The notes beneath the pieces are model-generated. The model was given only the letters and a program-made list of their open reading frames with translations, was not told the origin of the DNA and did no database searches. The position numbers and the translations under genes are program-made. From contig NZ_LMHC01000024.1 in assembly GCF_001427665.1 (NCBI RefSeq), positions 1 to 64,000 of the forward strand: a DNA stretch of 64,000 nucleotides, in the 5' to 3' direction. Source of the DNA: Caulobacter sp. Root655. Its GTDB lineage: Bacteria; Pseudomonadota; Alphaproteobacteria; Caulobacterales; Caulobacteraceae. This document shows positions 16,317 through 25,337 of this stretch, piece by piece (the first letter of the stretch is position 1; each line of letters opens with the position of its first letter).

Positions 16317-17363
16317 GTGACGGGGGACGGGTTGGCAAGGAACGCTGGGGGCGCTCGCCCGACCATTCTCGACGTCGCGGCGGAGGCGGGCGTGTCGCCG
16401 ATGACCGTCTCGCGCGTGATCAATGCACGCCCGGGCGTCGGACCTGACGCACGCGCGGCGGTGGTCAAGGCGGTTCAGGTTCTGGGCTATACGCCCAACG
16501 TGGCCGCGCGCAGCCTGGTGACGTCCGCCGAACTCAGGATCGGCGTGATCTACTCCAACCCCAGCGCCGCCTTCATGAGCGACTTCCTGACAGGCGTGTA
16601 CGAGGAAGCCTCGGCACGTGGAGCCCACCTGATCCTGCTCAAGGGCGGGCAAGGCGGACGTCCGCCCGAGGCCGCGGCGCTGAAACACCTGATCGCATCA
16701 GGTGTTTCCGGCCTGATCCTGGCCCCGCCGCTTGGCGAGTCCCCCGTCGTGCTCCAGGTGCTTCGCAAGGCGCGGCTGCCGATGGCGGCCGTCGGCGCCT
16801 ACGACGTCGAGGGCGCGATCTGCGTGCGCATCAACGACCGTAAGGCCGCTTACGAGATGACGCGCGAACTGATCGATCTTGGCCATCGCCGTCTGGGCTT
16901 CATCTTGGGCAATCCGGACCAGGCGGCGAGCGCCGAACGATTGGCGGGCTTCTATGCGGCCGTGCGTGAGGCCGGCGGCGTGACGACGGCGATTGCCCAG
17001 GGCGATTTCAGCTTCACTTCCGGCTTGGCGGCCGCCGAACAATTGCTCGACGCGACCCCGTCGCCGACCGCGATCTTCGCCAGCAACGACGACATGGCGG
17101 CCGCCGTGGTGTCCGTCGCCCATCGACGCCACCTCGACGTGCCGAGCGAACTGACCGTCGTCGGGTTTGACGACACTTCGGCCGCGGTCACCCTCTGGCC
17201 GCCCCTGACGACGGTCCATCAGCCCGTCCGCAAGCTCGCGGCCGAGGCGCTTGGCCTGCTGGCCGCTCAGATCGCCGGCGGCGAACCGTTGGGCCAGGAA
17301 AACGACCGCGTGCTCGAGCACGAGATCATCACGCGCCTGTCGGCCTCGCCTCCCGAGCGCTAG
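16317..17363 (+). CDS. LacI-family transcriptional repressor
   Basis: A 348-residue LacI/GalR regulator. The N-terminal HTH reads ILDVAAEAGVSPMTVSRVIN, with the hinge helix NVAARSLV, and a periplasmic-binding-protein-like sugar domain runs from about residue 73 to the end (ASNDDMAAAV and VVGFDDTSAA are typical). The GTG at 16317 gives the full frame; a TTG at 16332 has a better purine-rich stretch (GGGGGACGGG) just upstream and may be the real start. It is the natural candidate to bind the four TARCGYTACC operators at 3253, 7419, 20269 and 20444. Its stop overlaps that of the convergent GH43 gene within CTAG. The inducer is probably a pentose or oligosaccharide. Confidence 0.92.
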   Translation: MTGDGLARNAGGARPTILDVAAEAGVSPMTVSRVINARPGVGPDARAAVVKAVQVLGYTPNVAARSLVTSAELRIGVIYSNPSAAFMSDFLTGVYEEASARGAHLILLKGGQGGRPPEAAALKHLIASGVSGLILAPPLGESPVVLQVLRKARLPMAAVGAYDVEGAICVRINDRKAAYEMTRELIDLGHRRLGFILGNPDQAASAERLAGFYAAVREAGGVTTAIAQGDFSFTSGLAAAEQLLDATPSPTAIFASNDDMAAAVVSVAHRRHLDVPSELTVVGFDDTSAAVTLWPPLTTVHQPVRKLAAEALGLLAAQIAGGEPLGQENDRVLEHEIITRLSASPPER

Positions 17364-18979
17364 TCGCCCTCGCGCCCTTCATAACGAAAATAGGCGAAGT
17401 CGGCCGGCGTGGCGGCGCCGGCCATGTCCTGACAGGCCATGCCCACGAAGGGGCCGGTGAAATTGGGCAGCCCCGGCAGCGAGGCTTCGTCCGAGAGGAT
17501 GCTGGCGTCGAGCACGTCGGGCAATCGCCGCCACGCGACCTCCTCTCCCCCGCGCCAGGCGAACCAAAGCCGATCGTGATCGACCTCCACCCGCAGTTCG
17601 ACGGGGCCGTCAGGCAAGGCCGCCTCGACGACCTTCAGGGCGCAGCCGCCGAGATCAGGCGACGCGGTCATGACCTGCAAGCGCCGAACGCCGTCGTCCC
17701 GGGTGACATGCAGGTAGTGGAACTTTGTGCTGTTGTAGTAGCAGATCAGCCCCGCCGCCTGCTGGAAGTCGGCGGGCTCGAAATCCAGCCGCGTCGTCGC
17801 CGAATAGCGCCAATGCTCCTGGCGACGCGCGACCAGGGCCTGCCGGAACGGACTGCCGACGGTCTCGCGACCATAGAGGCGCAAATGGCCCGGGCGAGCG
17901 GTGAGACTGAAGATCTCGTCGGGATACGGGGTGCGAAGCCATTGAAACTGGGCCGGCAGCGAGGTTGCGTCGAAGCCGCCGTCCCAGACGTCTTCCGGCC
18001 ACGGCGCGGACGGCAGACCGGGCGCCGGCGGCTGGGGATCGGGCGCGGCGTCGGCGGTCATGGTTCTGAGCCAGCCGTCCTCGCACCATCGCATCGGCTG
18101 CAGGGCCGTTTCACGGCCAAGAACGCAGCGCTGGCGGTCAGGCAACGGCCGCCCGCAGAGATAGGCCATCCACACGGTTCCATCGGCCAGTTCGATCAGG
18201 TCGCCATGACCCGCGCGGGCGAGCGGACCCTCCCGGCTTCCGCCCGAGGACAAGACCACGACATCGGGGTGCGGCTCGTAGGGTCCAAACAGGCTGCGCG
18301 AACGCGCCATGACGACCGCGTGTCCCCAGCCGGTTCCGCCCTCGGCGACCAGGAGATGATACCAGTGGTCGCGCTTGTAGATATGCGGCCCCTCCGTGAA
18401 GCCGCGCTCCGTGCCCGTGAAGATCAGCCGCCGCTCACCCACCAGCGCGCCGGTGCGACGGTCGAGCTCCTGGGCGACGATGCCGGCGAAGCGCGGCCGG
18501 TCGGGGCGATGGTCCCAGAGCATGTTCAGCAGCCAGCTCTTGCCGTCGTCGTCATGGAACAGGGCCGGATCGAACCCGCTGCTGTTGAGATAGACGGGGT
18601 CGGACCACTCGCCGTCGATGCGATCGCAGGTCACCAGGTAGTTGTGGAAGTCACGCAGCGTCACGCCGTTGGCGCCGTCGAGCGTCGACTGACCGAACCG
18701 TTTGACGTCGGTATAGACCAGCCAGAAACGGCCGTCGGCATGGGTCAGGTCCGGCGCCCATACACCGCAGGAATCGGGATCGCCGCGCATGTCCAATTGC
18801 GCGGGCCGTGTCAGGGGCCGGGCCGCCAGGCGCCAGTGAACCAGGTCTCGACTATGATGAATCTGGACGCCGGGAAACCACTCGAAGGTGGAGGTGGCGA
18901 TGTAGGCGTCGTCGCCCACGCGGACGATCGAGGGATCGGGATTGAACCCCCTGAGGATAGGATTGCGAAACGTGTTCAT
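17360..18979 (-). CDS. GH43 beta-xylosidase/alpha-L-arabinofuranosidase
   Basis: A 539-residue GH43 enzyme. The start at 18979 gives the canonical N-terminus MNTFRNPILRGFNPDPSIVR; the frame stays open further upstream but there it only overlaps the transporter gene. The catalytic base is Asp15 (NPDPS), the pKa-modulating Asp77 is in VWAPDLTH, and the acid Glu196 in GFTEGPHIY. A C-terminal concanavalin-like domain (from about residue 340) is typical of beta-xylosidases of this family. There is no signal peptide, so it works in the cytoplasm on imported oligosaccharides. The ATG overlaps the stop of the upstream MFS gene by four bases, showing coupled translation of transporter and enzyme. Confidence 0.93.
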   Translation of the reverse strand: MNTFRNPILRGFNPDPSIVRVGDDAYIATSTFEWFPGVQIHHSRDLVHWRLAARPLTRPAQLDMRGDPDSCGVWAPDLTHADGRFWLVYTDVKRFGQSTLDGANGVTLRDFHNYLVTCDRIDGEWSDPVYLNSSGFDPALFHDDDGKSWLLNMLWDHRPDRPRFAGIVAQELDRRTGALVGERRLIFTGTERGFTEGPHIYKRDHWYHLLVAEGGTGWGHAVVMARSRSLFGPYEPHPDVVVLSSGGSREGPLARAGHGDLIELADGTVWMAYLCGRPLPDRQRCVLGRETALQPMRWCEDGWLRTMTADAAPDPQPPAPGLPSAPWPEDVWDGGFDATSLPAQFQWLRTPYPDEIFSLTARPGHLRLYGRETVGSPFRQALVARRQEHWRYSATTRLDFEPADFQQAAGLICYYNSTKFHYLHVTRDDGVRRLQVMTASPDLGGCALKVVEAALPDGPVELRVEVDHDRLWFAWRGGEEVAWRRLPDVLDASILSDEASLPGLPNFTGPFVGMACQDMAGAATPADFAYFRYEGREGD

Positions 18980-20259
18980 GCGGGTTTGCGCACCAGGGTC
19001 CAGAGCAGGGCGGCGCCGACCAGATCGAGCAGGCCGAGCACGATGAAGAAGGGGCCATAGCCGATCTGATCGACCAGACGGCCAAGGACCAGCGTGAACA
19101 CCAGGACCCCAAGATTGCCGGCCAGTCCGGCGATACCGGCCACGGTCGCCACCTCGTTGCGGGCGAACAGATCCGAGGCCATGGTGATCACCGTCACCGA
19201 CAAGGTCTGGTGGGCAAAGCCGCCCAGGCACAGCAGGGCGATGGCCACATAGGGGTTCGCCGCCAGGCCGACGAAGATCATGCCGGTCATCAGAACAGCC
19301 CCGAGCGTGAACGCCCAGCGCCGCGCGTCGATCAGGTGCACGCCGCGTCCCTGCAGGAACGCCACGATGGCCGGACCGAACAAGCAGCCCAGATCGGCGG
19401 CGAGAAACGGAAGCCACGCGAACATCGCGATGTGCGCCAGATCAAAGCCGCGGACACGAGCCAGGTAGAGCGGCATCCAAAACGAGAGCATGCCCCAGAC
19501 CGGGTCGGCCAGCAGGCGCGGCAGGGCGATCCCCCACATCTCGCGGCGTCGCACGAAGTCGGCCCAGCTTGGCCGCTTGTCCCGAGCAGCCAGTTGCATC
19601 TCCTGCCCGGCTTCGATGTAGGCGCGCTCGGCCGCGCCCAGCCGACGATGTCGCTCGGGCGGGCGGTACCAGAACAACCAAGCCACCGTCCAGACCAGGC
19701 CCAGCGCGCCGGCCACGACGAAGGCCAGCCGCCAGCTGTGGGTGGCCACGGCCCACGCCACCAGGAGCGGTGCGAACACCGCGCCGAACGAGGCTCCGAT
19801 ATTGTAGACGCCGCTGGCCAGGCCGCGCTCCCGGGCCGGGAACCATTCGGCCGTCAGCTTCTGACCGGCCGGCTGCGCCGAGCCCTCGGCCAGCCCCAGG
19901 GCGAAGCGCAGCCCCGCGAACGGAGCCCATCCCTGGGCCGCCACGTGGGCGATGGTTATCAGCGACCAGAGCGCCACGCACACGGTGAAGCCAAGCCTCA
20001 GCCCTGCCCCGTCGAGGAAATAGCCAACGATCGGTTGGAACATCACGCCCAGCTGAAAGGCGCTCGTGATCCAGGCGTACTGTTCGCTCGAGATCGACTG
20101 TTCGTTCAGGATCATCGGCGCGGACACGCCCAGCACCGAGCGGGCGAGGTAGTTCAGGACCATGGCCAGGACGAACAGTCCGATGATGGTCCATCGCACC
20201 ATGGGAAATCCGGGCCTTGGCTCCAGGCCGAGACCGAAGCTGCCGTGAGAACCGCGCAC
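18976..20259 (-). CDS. MFS transporter, sugar/sugar-acid (ExuT/ACS-like) family
   Basis: A 427-residue major-facilitator permease with about 12 membrane spans. EGSAQPAGQKLTAEWFPARE followed by RGLASGVYNIGASFG is the signature of the anion:cation symporter group that includes hexuronate and related transporters. The first-helix motif, usually NYLDR, reads NYLARS here. It probably imports sugars or oligosaccharides for the GH43 enzyme, with which it is translationally coupled. The start is a GTG at 20259 with GGAGG four bases upstream. Operator site 3 directly adjoins that ribosome-binding site. Confidence 0.88.
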   Translation of the reverse strand: MRGSHGSFGLGLEPRPGFPMVRWTIIGLFVLAMVLNYLARSVLGVSAPMILNEQSISSEQYAWITSAFQLGVMFQPIVGYFLDGAGLRLGFTVCVALWSLITIAHVAAQGWAPFAGLRFALGLAEGSAQPAGQKLTAEWFPARERGLASGVYNIGASFGAVFAPLLVAWAVATHSWRLAFVVAGALGLVWTVAWLFWYRPPERHRRLGAAERAYIEAGQEMQLAARDKRPSWADFVRRREMWGIALPRLLADPVWGMLSFWMPLYLARVRGFDLAHIAMFAWLPFLAADLGCLFGPAIVAFLQGRGVHLIDARRWAFTLGAVLMTGMIFVGLAANPYVAIALLCLGGFAHQTLSVTVITMASDLFARNEVATVAGIAGLAGNLGVLVFTLVLGRLVDQIGYGPFFIVLGLLDLVGAALLWTLVRKPA

Positions 20260-20268
20260 CGCGCCTCC

Positions 20269-20282
20269 GATAACGTTACCAT
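20269..20282. promoter_or_regulatory. LacI-family operator, site 3 (MFS-GH43 operon)
   Basis: GATAACGTTACCAT, nearly palindromic about AACGTT, carrying the shared core TAACGTTACC. It lies immediately upstream of the ribosome-binding site of the leftward MFS gene, so it is probably at or just downstream of the transcription start, a position suited to repression. Confidence 0.65.
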
Positions 20283-20407
20283 CCCCGAACGTCGTCTTAT
20301 GACACGTCCTTTTCCGGCCATTCGCGCCGAATTTGTGCGCGACAGCACCGTCTTCGCTCCCGTCTAGCGAAGGCTGACGCTTGTTTCAATGTTATTATGT
20401 CAGAGTA

Positions 20408-20455
20408 TTGACTTGCCAGGACAGCAGACATACCCAATTTTGAGGTAACGCTACC
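20408..20455 (+). promoter_or_regulatory. Putative promoter with LacI-family operator, site 4 (second TonB receptor)
   Basis: The operator GGTAACGCTACC is at 20444-20455 and shares TAACGCTACC with the other three sites. A possible -35 TTGACT at 20408-20413 and weak -10 TACCCA at 20431-20436 are 17 bases apart, with the operator close to the expected start point. The translation start is about 70 bases further on. Confidence 0.55.
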
Positions 20456-20525
20456 ATCGCGGCGGTCCAAGCCCGCGGGAGAGCGCCAAATCGCGCCGGC
20501 CAACGGCGCTTGGGAGGGAATGAAC

Positions 20526-23500
20526 ATGTTTTCAAAGGGCATTGAGCCTTCGAGTTCGCGCGCCAAGAGCGCCAGGGGCTCCCACCAGGACAGCGCCGCG
20601 GCCCCGACCGTCAGAGGCCGTTTAGTCCGGCAAATAAGGCGCGAGGCTTTCGGCTCGGCCGGCGCGGCCGCCTTGCTTGCCAGCCTGTTCGCCGGGCCGG
20701 CCCTGGCCCAGGCCGTGGTGCCCGCGCCGGGGGCCACGCCGGAAACCGCCGCGGTCAGCGAGATCGTCGTCACGGGAACCCGCATTCAGACCACGGGCTT
20801 CACCGCACCGACGCCGACGTCGGTGATCGGCGAGGCTCAGATCCAGAACAATGCTCAACCCAATATCTTCGCCACCATCGTTCAGCTGCCGTCGCTGCAA
20901 GGGTCGAGCGGCTCGACGACGAACACCTTCAGCACTTCCAGCGGCCAGCAGGGCCTCAGCTCCTTCTCGCTGCGCGGCCTGGGCACGATCCGCACCCTGA
21001 CCCTGCTCGACGGCCAGCGCGTGGTCGGCGCCTATTATACCGGCGTCACCGACGTCAGCCTGTTTCCGCAACTGCTGATCCAGCGCGTGGACGTGGTCAA
21101 CGGCGGGGCCTCGGCCTCCTACGGGTCCGATGCGGTGGGCGGCGTCGTCAACTTCATCACCGACACCCGCTTCACCGGGTTCAAGGGCAACGTCCAGGCC
21201 GGGATCACCACCTACGGCGACGATGAGCAAGGCCTGGTGCAACTGGCCGGCGGCCGCAGCTTCCTCAATGACCGCCTGCACGTGGTCGCCAGCGGCGAAT
21301 GGGCCAAGGAGGACGGCGTGGGTCCCGGCGGCTTTGGCCTGGATCTGGCCGGCGACCGCGACTGGTTCACCCAGACCACGATGATCAACCGCAACGTCAC
21401 CAACGACGGCTCGCCGCAGTACCTGATGCGCGACTACGCCCAGCCCTACGCCTACACCAAGTACGGCCTGATCTCCGCCGGCCCGCTGCAAGGCATCGCC
21501 TTCGACCAGAACGGCCAACCCTTCCAGTTCCAGTACGGCTCGAACGGCGTGCCCGACAAGAACGCCTCGGGCAGCGTCACCGGCTGCTTCCCCGGCTCCT
21601 GCGTCGGCGGCGACCTGTCGGGCAATATCGACAGCGGCCGCACGCTGCAGTCGGCGATCGAGCGCCGGGTGGCCTATGGCCGCGTCGGCTACGACTTCGC
21701 CGACAACAACGAGGCCTATGTCTCGTTCAATCTCGGCCAGGTCAAAACCAGCAACCAGCCGGTGAACGGGGAAAATCGCCCGGGCCTGACCCTGCAGTGC
21801 GCCAACCCGTACGTGCCCGCCTCGGTGCAGGCGGCCTGCGCGAGCGCGGGCGTCACCAGCTTCCAGTTCGGCACGAGCAATGCGCTGCTGCCCAACACCG
21901 AGGTCCACACCGATCGTCGCCAGTATCGCGTCGTCGGGGGGCTGAAGGGCAAGTTCGCGCTCCTCGACACCGATTGGAGCTATGACGCCTATTACGAGCA
22001 CGGGGTGAACAAGACGGCGGTCGACGTCGATCACATCATCCTGAACCCGCGCTTCAATCAGGCGATCCAGGCCACCACGCTCAATGGCGCGATCGTCTGC
22101 GCCGACCCCATCGCCCGGGCCAACGGCTGCCAGCCGCTCAACATCATCGGCGGCAAGACGCCATCGGCGGCGGCGCTCGCCTATGTCCAGCCGGAAAACG
22201 GCCCGTTCCAACGCCTGCGCATGACGCAAGACGTGGCCAGCCTGAATTTCTCGGGCGCTCCGCTCAACCTGTGGGCCGGGCCGCTATCGGTGGCGTTCGG
22301 CGCCGAATATCGCCGCGAATTCTACACCGTCCACGCCGACCCCTATGGCGCCGGCGTTTCCGACCGTAGTCCCAACTCCACCGAGTTCCCGGCCGATCCT
22401 GTCCTGTCGACCATCGGCAACAACTGGTACGCGGGCAACTACAAGAACGGCAACGGCGCCTATCACGTCAAGGAAGCCTATCTCGAAGTCGACCTTCCCC
22501 TGATCGACACCGAGGCCCTCGGGCGCGCCAACTTCAACACCGCGGCGCGGGTGACCGACTACAGCACGTCGGGAACCGTCTGGACCTGGAAGGCCGGCGG
22601 CACCTGGGACACGCCGATCAAGGGGCTGCGCCTGCGCGGCGTCACCTCGCGTGACGTGCGCGCGCCCAACCTGTCGGAACTGTTCGCCGCGCCGGTCACC
22701 ACCACCCTGCCCAACTTCCTCGATCCGGCGCGCAATGTGAGCGTGGTGGCGATCCAGAGTGTGGTCGGCAATCCCAATCTGACCCCTGAGATCGCCCGCA
22801 ACACCCAGCTCGGAGTGGTCTTGGCCAATCCCCCGTGGCTGCCCGGCTTCAGCGCCTCGTTCGACTATTACAAGATCAAGATCGACGACGTCGTTTCGAG
22901 CCTGGGGGCGGCCCAGATCGTCGACTATTGCTTCCGCAACATCCTGCCCGAGACCTGCGGAACCTATAATCTCAACAACACCAGCGGCCCCAACTACATC
23001 AATGTCCAGTCGTTCAACCTGGCCTCGTGGAAGACCAGCGGTTTCGACATCGAGGCCAGCTATCGCTGGCAGCGCCCGTTCGGTCTGGACGGCAACTTCA
23101 CCCTGCGAGCGCTGGCCACCCACATCCGTGAATTCATCACCGACACGGGGCTGCCGGGCACTATTCCAACCGACTCGGCGGGTGTGAACACCGGATCGAC
23201 GCCGGACTGGAAATGGCTGGCGATCCAGACCTACGAGGGCGATCGCTTCAGCCTGACGGTGCAGGAGCGTTGGTTCAGCGACGGCAACTACGGCAACCAA
23301 TATGTCGTCTGCGCCGCGGGAAGCTGCCCCGCCTCGACCGTCAACGCGCCTACGATCGACAACAACTTCATGCCGGGGGCGTTCTACCTCGACATCGGCG
23401 GAACCTATAATATTCGCAAGGACGTCACAGCCTATTTCAAGGTCGACAACGTCTTCGATCACGACCCCGCCAAGTCGCCTCAATATGCCAACCCCGCCTT

Positions 23501-23552
23501 GTACGACATCGTCGGCCGCATCTATCGCACCGGCGTGCGCTTCAAGTTCTAA
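20526..23552 (+). CDS. TonB-dependent receptor (second, oar-like plug type)
   Basis: An outer-membrane receptor of 1008 residues. ATG codons occur at 20520 and 20526; the second is preferred because GGGAGG then lies at a normal eight-base distance. The signal sequence is unusually long, with the hydrophobic segment AAALLASLFAGPALAQ ending near residue 60. A TonB box SEIVVTGTRI follows, then a plug with SSFSLRGLGTIRTLTLLDGQ and GGASASYGSDAVGGVVNFIT, and a barrel ending GVRFKF. It diverges from the MFS-GH43 operon and shares its operator region, so it likely takes up the same oligosaccharides. A strong hairpin follows the stop. Confidence 0.93.
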   Translation: MFSKGIEPSSSRAKSARGSHQDSAAAPTVRGRLVRQIRREAFGSAGAAALLASLFAGPALAQAVVPAPGATPETAAVSEIVVTGTRIQTTGFTAPTPTSVIGEAQIQNNAQPNIFATIVQLPSLQGSSGSTTNTFSTSSGQQGLSSFSLRGLGTIRTLTLLDGQRVVGAYYTGVTDVSLFPQLLIQRVDVVNGGASASYGSDAVGGVVNFITDTRFTGFKGNVQAGITTYGDDEQGLVQLAGGRSFLNDRLHVVASGEWAKEDGVGPGGFGLDLAGDRDWFTQTTMINRNVTNDGSPQYLMRDYAQPYAYTKYGLISAGPLQGIAFDQNGQPFQFQYGSNGVPDKNASGSVTGCFPGSCVGGDLSGNIDSGRTLQSAIERRVAYGRVGYDFADNNEAYVSFNLGQVKTSNQPVNGENRPGLTLQCANPYVPASVQAACASAGVTSFQFGTSNALLPNTEVHTDRRQYRVVGGLKGKFALLDTDWSYDAYYEHGVNKTAVDVDHIILNPRFNQAIQATTLNGAIVCADPIARANGCQPLNIIGGKTPSAAALAYVQPENGPFQRLRMTQDVASLNFSGAPLNLWAGPLSVAFGAEYRREFYTVHADPYGAGVSDRSPNSTEFPADPVLSTIGNNWYAGNYKNGNGAYHVKEAYLEVDLPLIDTEALGRANFNTAARVTDYSTSGTVWTWKAGGTWDTPIKGLRLRGVTSRDVRAPNLSELFAAPVTTTLPNFLDPARNVSVVAIQSVVGNPNLTPEIARNTQLGVVLANPPWLPGFSASFDYYKIKIDDVVSSLGAAQIVDYCFRNILPETCGTYNLNNTSGPNYINVQSFNLASWKTSGFDIEASYRWQRPFGLDGNFTLRALATHIREFITDTGLPGTIPTDSAGVNTGSTPDWKWLAIQTYEGDRFSLTVQERWFSDGNYGNQYVVCAAGSCPASTVNAPTIDNNFMPGAFYLDIGGTYNIRKDVTAYFKVDNVFDHDPAKSPQYANPALYDIVGRIYRTGVRFKF

Positions 23553-23612
23553 CGAAAATCAAAGTCGCCGAGAACGCCTTTGGAAACGGCGGTCAACGAA
23601 GGGGAGCCACCT

Positions 23613-23655
23613 CTCAGACTTGCGAACTTCGGGACTCGAAGTTCGCAAGTCTGAG
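23613..23655. repeat. Perfect 18-bp inverted repeat (19-bp stem) after TonB receptor
   Basis: Arms at 23613-23630 and 23638-23655 are perfectly complementary over 18 bases and extend by one G-C pair to leave a five-base loop. It could end transcription of the receptor or shield the mRNA 3' end, but no T-run follows. The frame is unrelated to either neighbouring gene. Confidence 0.85.
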
Positions 23656-23739
23656 CTCGTCGGAATCGATCAGCGACCACCCCCTGAATTCTCCACATCG
23701 CTCCCTATATGTCGGATCTCCTCTCGACCGGACTCCGCC

Positions 23740-24387
23740 ATGACCAAGCCTTTGAAGATCGACTTCGTCTCCGACGTCTCCTGCCCCTGGTGCATCGTCG
23801 GTCTGGGCGGGCTGGAACAGGCCCTCGAACGGGTCGGCGACCTGGTCGAGGCGGAAATCCATTTCCAGCCCTTCGAGCTCAATCCCAACATGCCGCCCGA
23901 AGGCCAGAACATCGTCGAGCACGTCGCCGAGAAATACGGCGCGACGCCCGAGCAGTCGGCGTCCAACCGCAAGGCTATCCACGACCGCGCGGCGGCCGTG
24001 GGCTTCACGATGACCACCAACGAGAACAGCCGCATCTACAACACCTTCGACGCCCACCGCCTGCTGCACTGGGCCGGGATCGTCGGCGGCCAGCCGGCGC
24101 TGAAGCGCGCGCTGTTCGACGCCTATTTCACCGATGGGCTCAGCCCGGCCGACCATGACGTCCTGGTCGCCGCCGCGGAGAAGGTCGGCCTCGATGGAGC
24201 CGCGGCGCGACAGGTGCTGAGGTCCGGCCAATATGCCCAGGAGGTTCGCGACGCCGAACGCGCCTGGCAGGCGGCGGGCATCAAATCGGTGCCGGCCGTG
24301 GTGATCAACGACCGCTACCTGATCTCGGGCGGCCAGCCGGCCGAGTATTTCGAGCAGGCCCTGCGCAAGATCGCCGCCGAGGTCTAG
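23740..24387 (+). CDS. DsbA-family oxidoreductase, FrnE-like
   Basis: A 215-residue thioredoxin-fold protein of the FrnE/DsbA group. The active site CPWC is at residues 15-18 in SDVSCPWCIVG, a helical insertion follows, and the cis-proline loop is KSVPAVVIND. Without a signal peptide it is cytoplasmic, as other FrnE proteins are; these act as disulfide isomerases or 2-hydroxychromene-carboxylate-isomerase relatives in stress tolerance. The ATG at 23740 matches the family N-terminus MTKPLKIDFVSD. It is convergent with the DUF808 gene, 14 bases away. Confidence 0.9.
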   Translation: MTKPLKIDFVSDVSCPWCIVGLGGLEQALERVGDLVEAEIHFQPFELNPNMPPEGQNIVEHVAEKYGATPEQSASNRKAIHDRAAAVGFTMTTNENSRIYNTFDAHRLLHWAGIVGGQPALKRALFDAYFTDGLSPADHDVLVAAAEKVGLDGAAARQVLRSGQYAQEVRDAERAWQAAGIKSVPAVVINDRYLISGGQPAEYFEQALRKIAAEV

Positions 24388-24401
24388 GGGCGCGACCGGC
24401 C

Positions 24402-25337
24402 TCAGTGGGCCTTCTTGCGCGGAATCAGATGGACGGCGGCGACGATCACCCCGCCGATGATGAAGCCGACCACGGCCGAGCCGGCCGCCATGGCCATCCA
24501 GCCTGTCACGACGCCGACACCCGGGACGCCGGCCGCCCAGTGCGACGCGCCCTCAACGAGGTGCGGCACGGTGTCCAGGCCGAAATGCTCCAGTCCATGG
24601 ACGATGATCCCGCCGCCGACCCACAGCATGGCCGCCGTGCCGATCACCGTCAGCGCCTCCATTGTCACCGGCATGGCTTTCACCAGCCCCCGGCCCAGTC
24701 CGCGCACCAGTCGCGTCCGCCGCTGGGCCAGGTGCAGGCCGATGTCGTCCATCTTCACGATCAGGCCGACGACGCCGTAGACGGCGATGGTCAGCAGCAC
24801 CCCGACCAGGGCCAGGGATCCGGCCTGAATGGCCAGGGGGCGGTCGGCGACGTCGGCCAGGGCGATAGCCATGATCTCGCCCGACAGGATCAGGTCGGTG
24901 CGGATGGCCCCGGCCACCTTCTGGGCCTCGAGGTCCTTGCTGCTCAGGGCCAGTTCTTCGAGTTCCTCCCCCGCCTCGTGCGGGCTGAAGGCCTCGATGA
25001 TCTTCTCGGTGGCCTCGAAGCAGAGATAGGCGCCGCCCAGCATCAGGATCGGCGTCACGGCCCAGGGCGCGAAGGCGCTGAGCAGCAGCGCGCCGGGCAG
25101 CAGGAACAGCAGCTTGTTGCGGAACGAGCCGACCGCGATCTTCCAGACGATCGGCAGCTCGCGATCGGGCGTGAAGCCCATGGCGTAGCCGGGCGTCACG
25201 GCGGCGTCGTCGACCACCACCCCGACCGCCTTGGTCCCCGCCTTGCCGGCCGCCCCGGCCACATCGTCCAGCGAAGCGGCGGCGAGCTTGGTGATGCCGG
25301 CGATGTCGTCGAGCAGGGCGGCAAGGCCGGAGGGCAT
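24402..25337 (-). CDS. DUF808 (YedI-like) inner-membrane protein
   Basis: A 311-residue DUF808 protein. The N-terminus MPSGLAALLDDIAGITKLAA and the segment TKAVGVVVDDAAVTPGY are family hallmarks, followed by several membrane helices (around residues 75-105, 150-190, 225-260 and 275-300). Function is unknown in the family. It stands alone, with no operon partner. Confidence 0.88.
   Translation of the reverse strand: MPSGLAALLDDIAGITKLAAASLDDVAGAAGKAGTKAVGVVVDDAAVTPGYAMGFTPDRELPIVWKIAVGSFRNKLLFLLPGALLLSAFAPWAVTPILMLGGAYLCFEATEKIIEAFSPHEAGEELEELALSSKDLEAQKVAGAIRTDLILSGEIMAIALADVADRPLAIQAGSLALVGVLLTIAVYGVVGLIVKMDDIGLHLAQRRTRLVRGLGRGLVKAMPVTMEALTVIGTAAMLWVGGGIIVHGLEHFGLDTVPHLVEGASHWAAGVPGVGVVTGWMAMAAGSAVVGFIIGGVIVAAVHLIPRKKAH

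Noticed and set aside
18980-19417. N-terminal extension of the GH43 frame
   Set aside because: It lies inside the MFS gene; the GH43 family N-terminus and the ATGA overlap fix the start at 18979.
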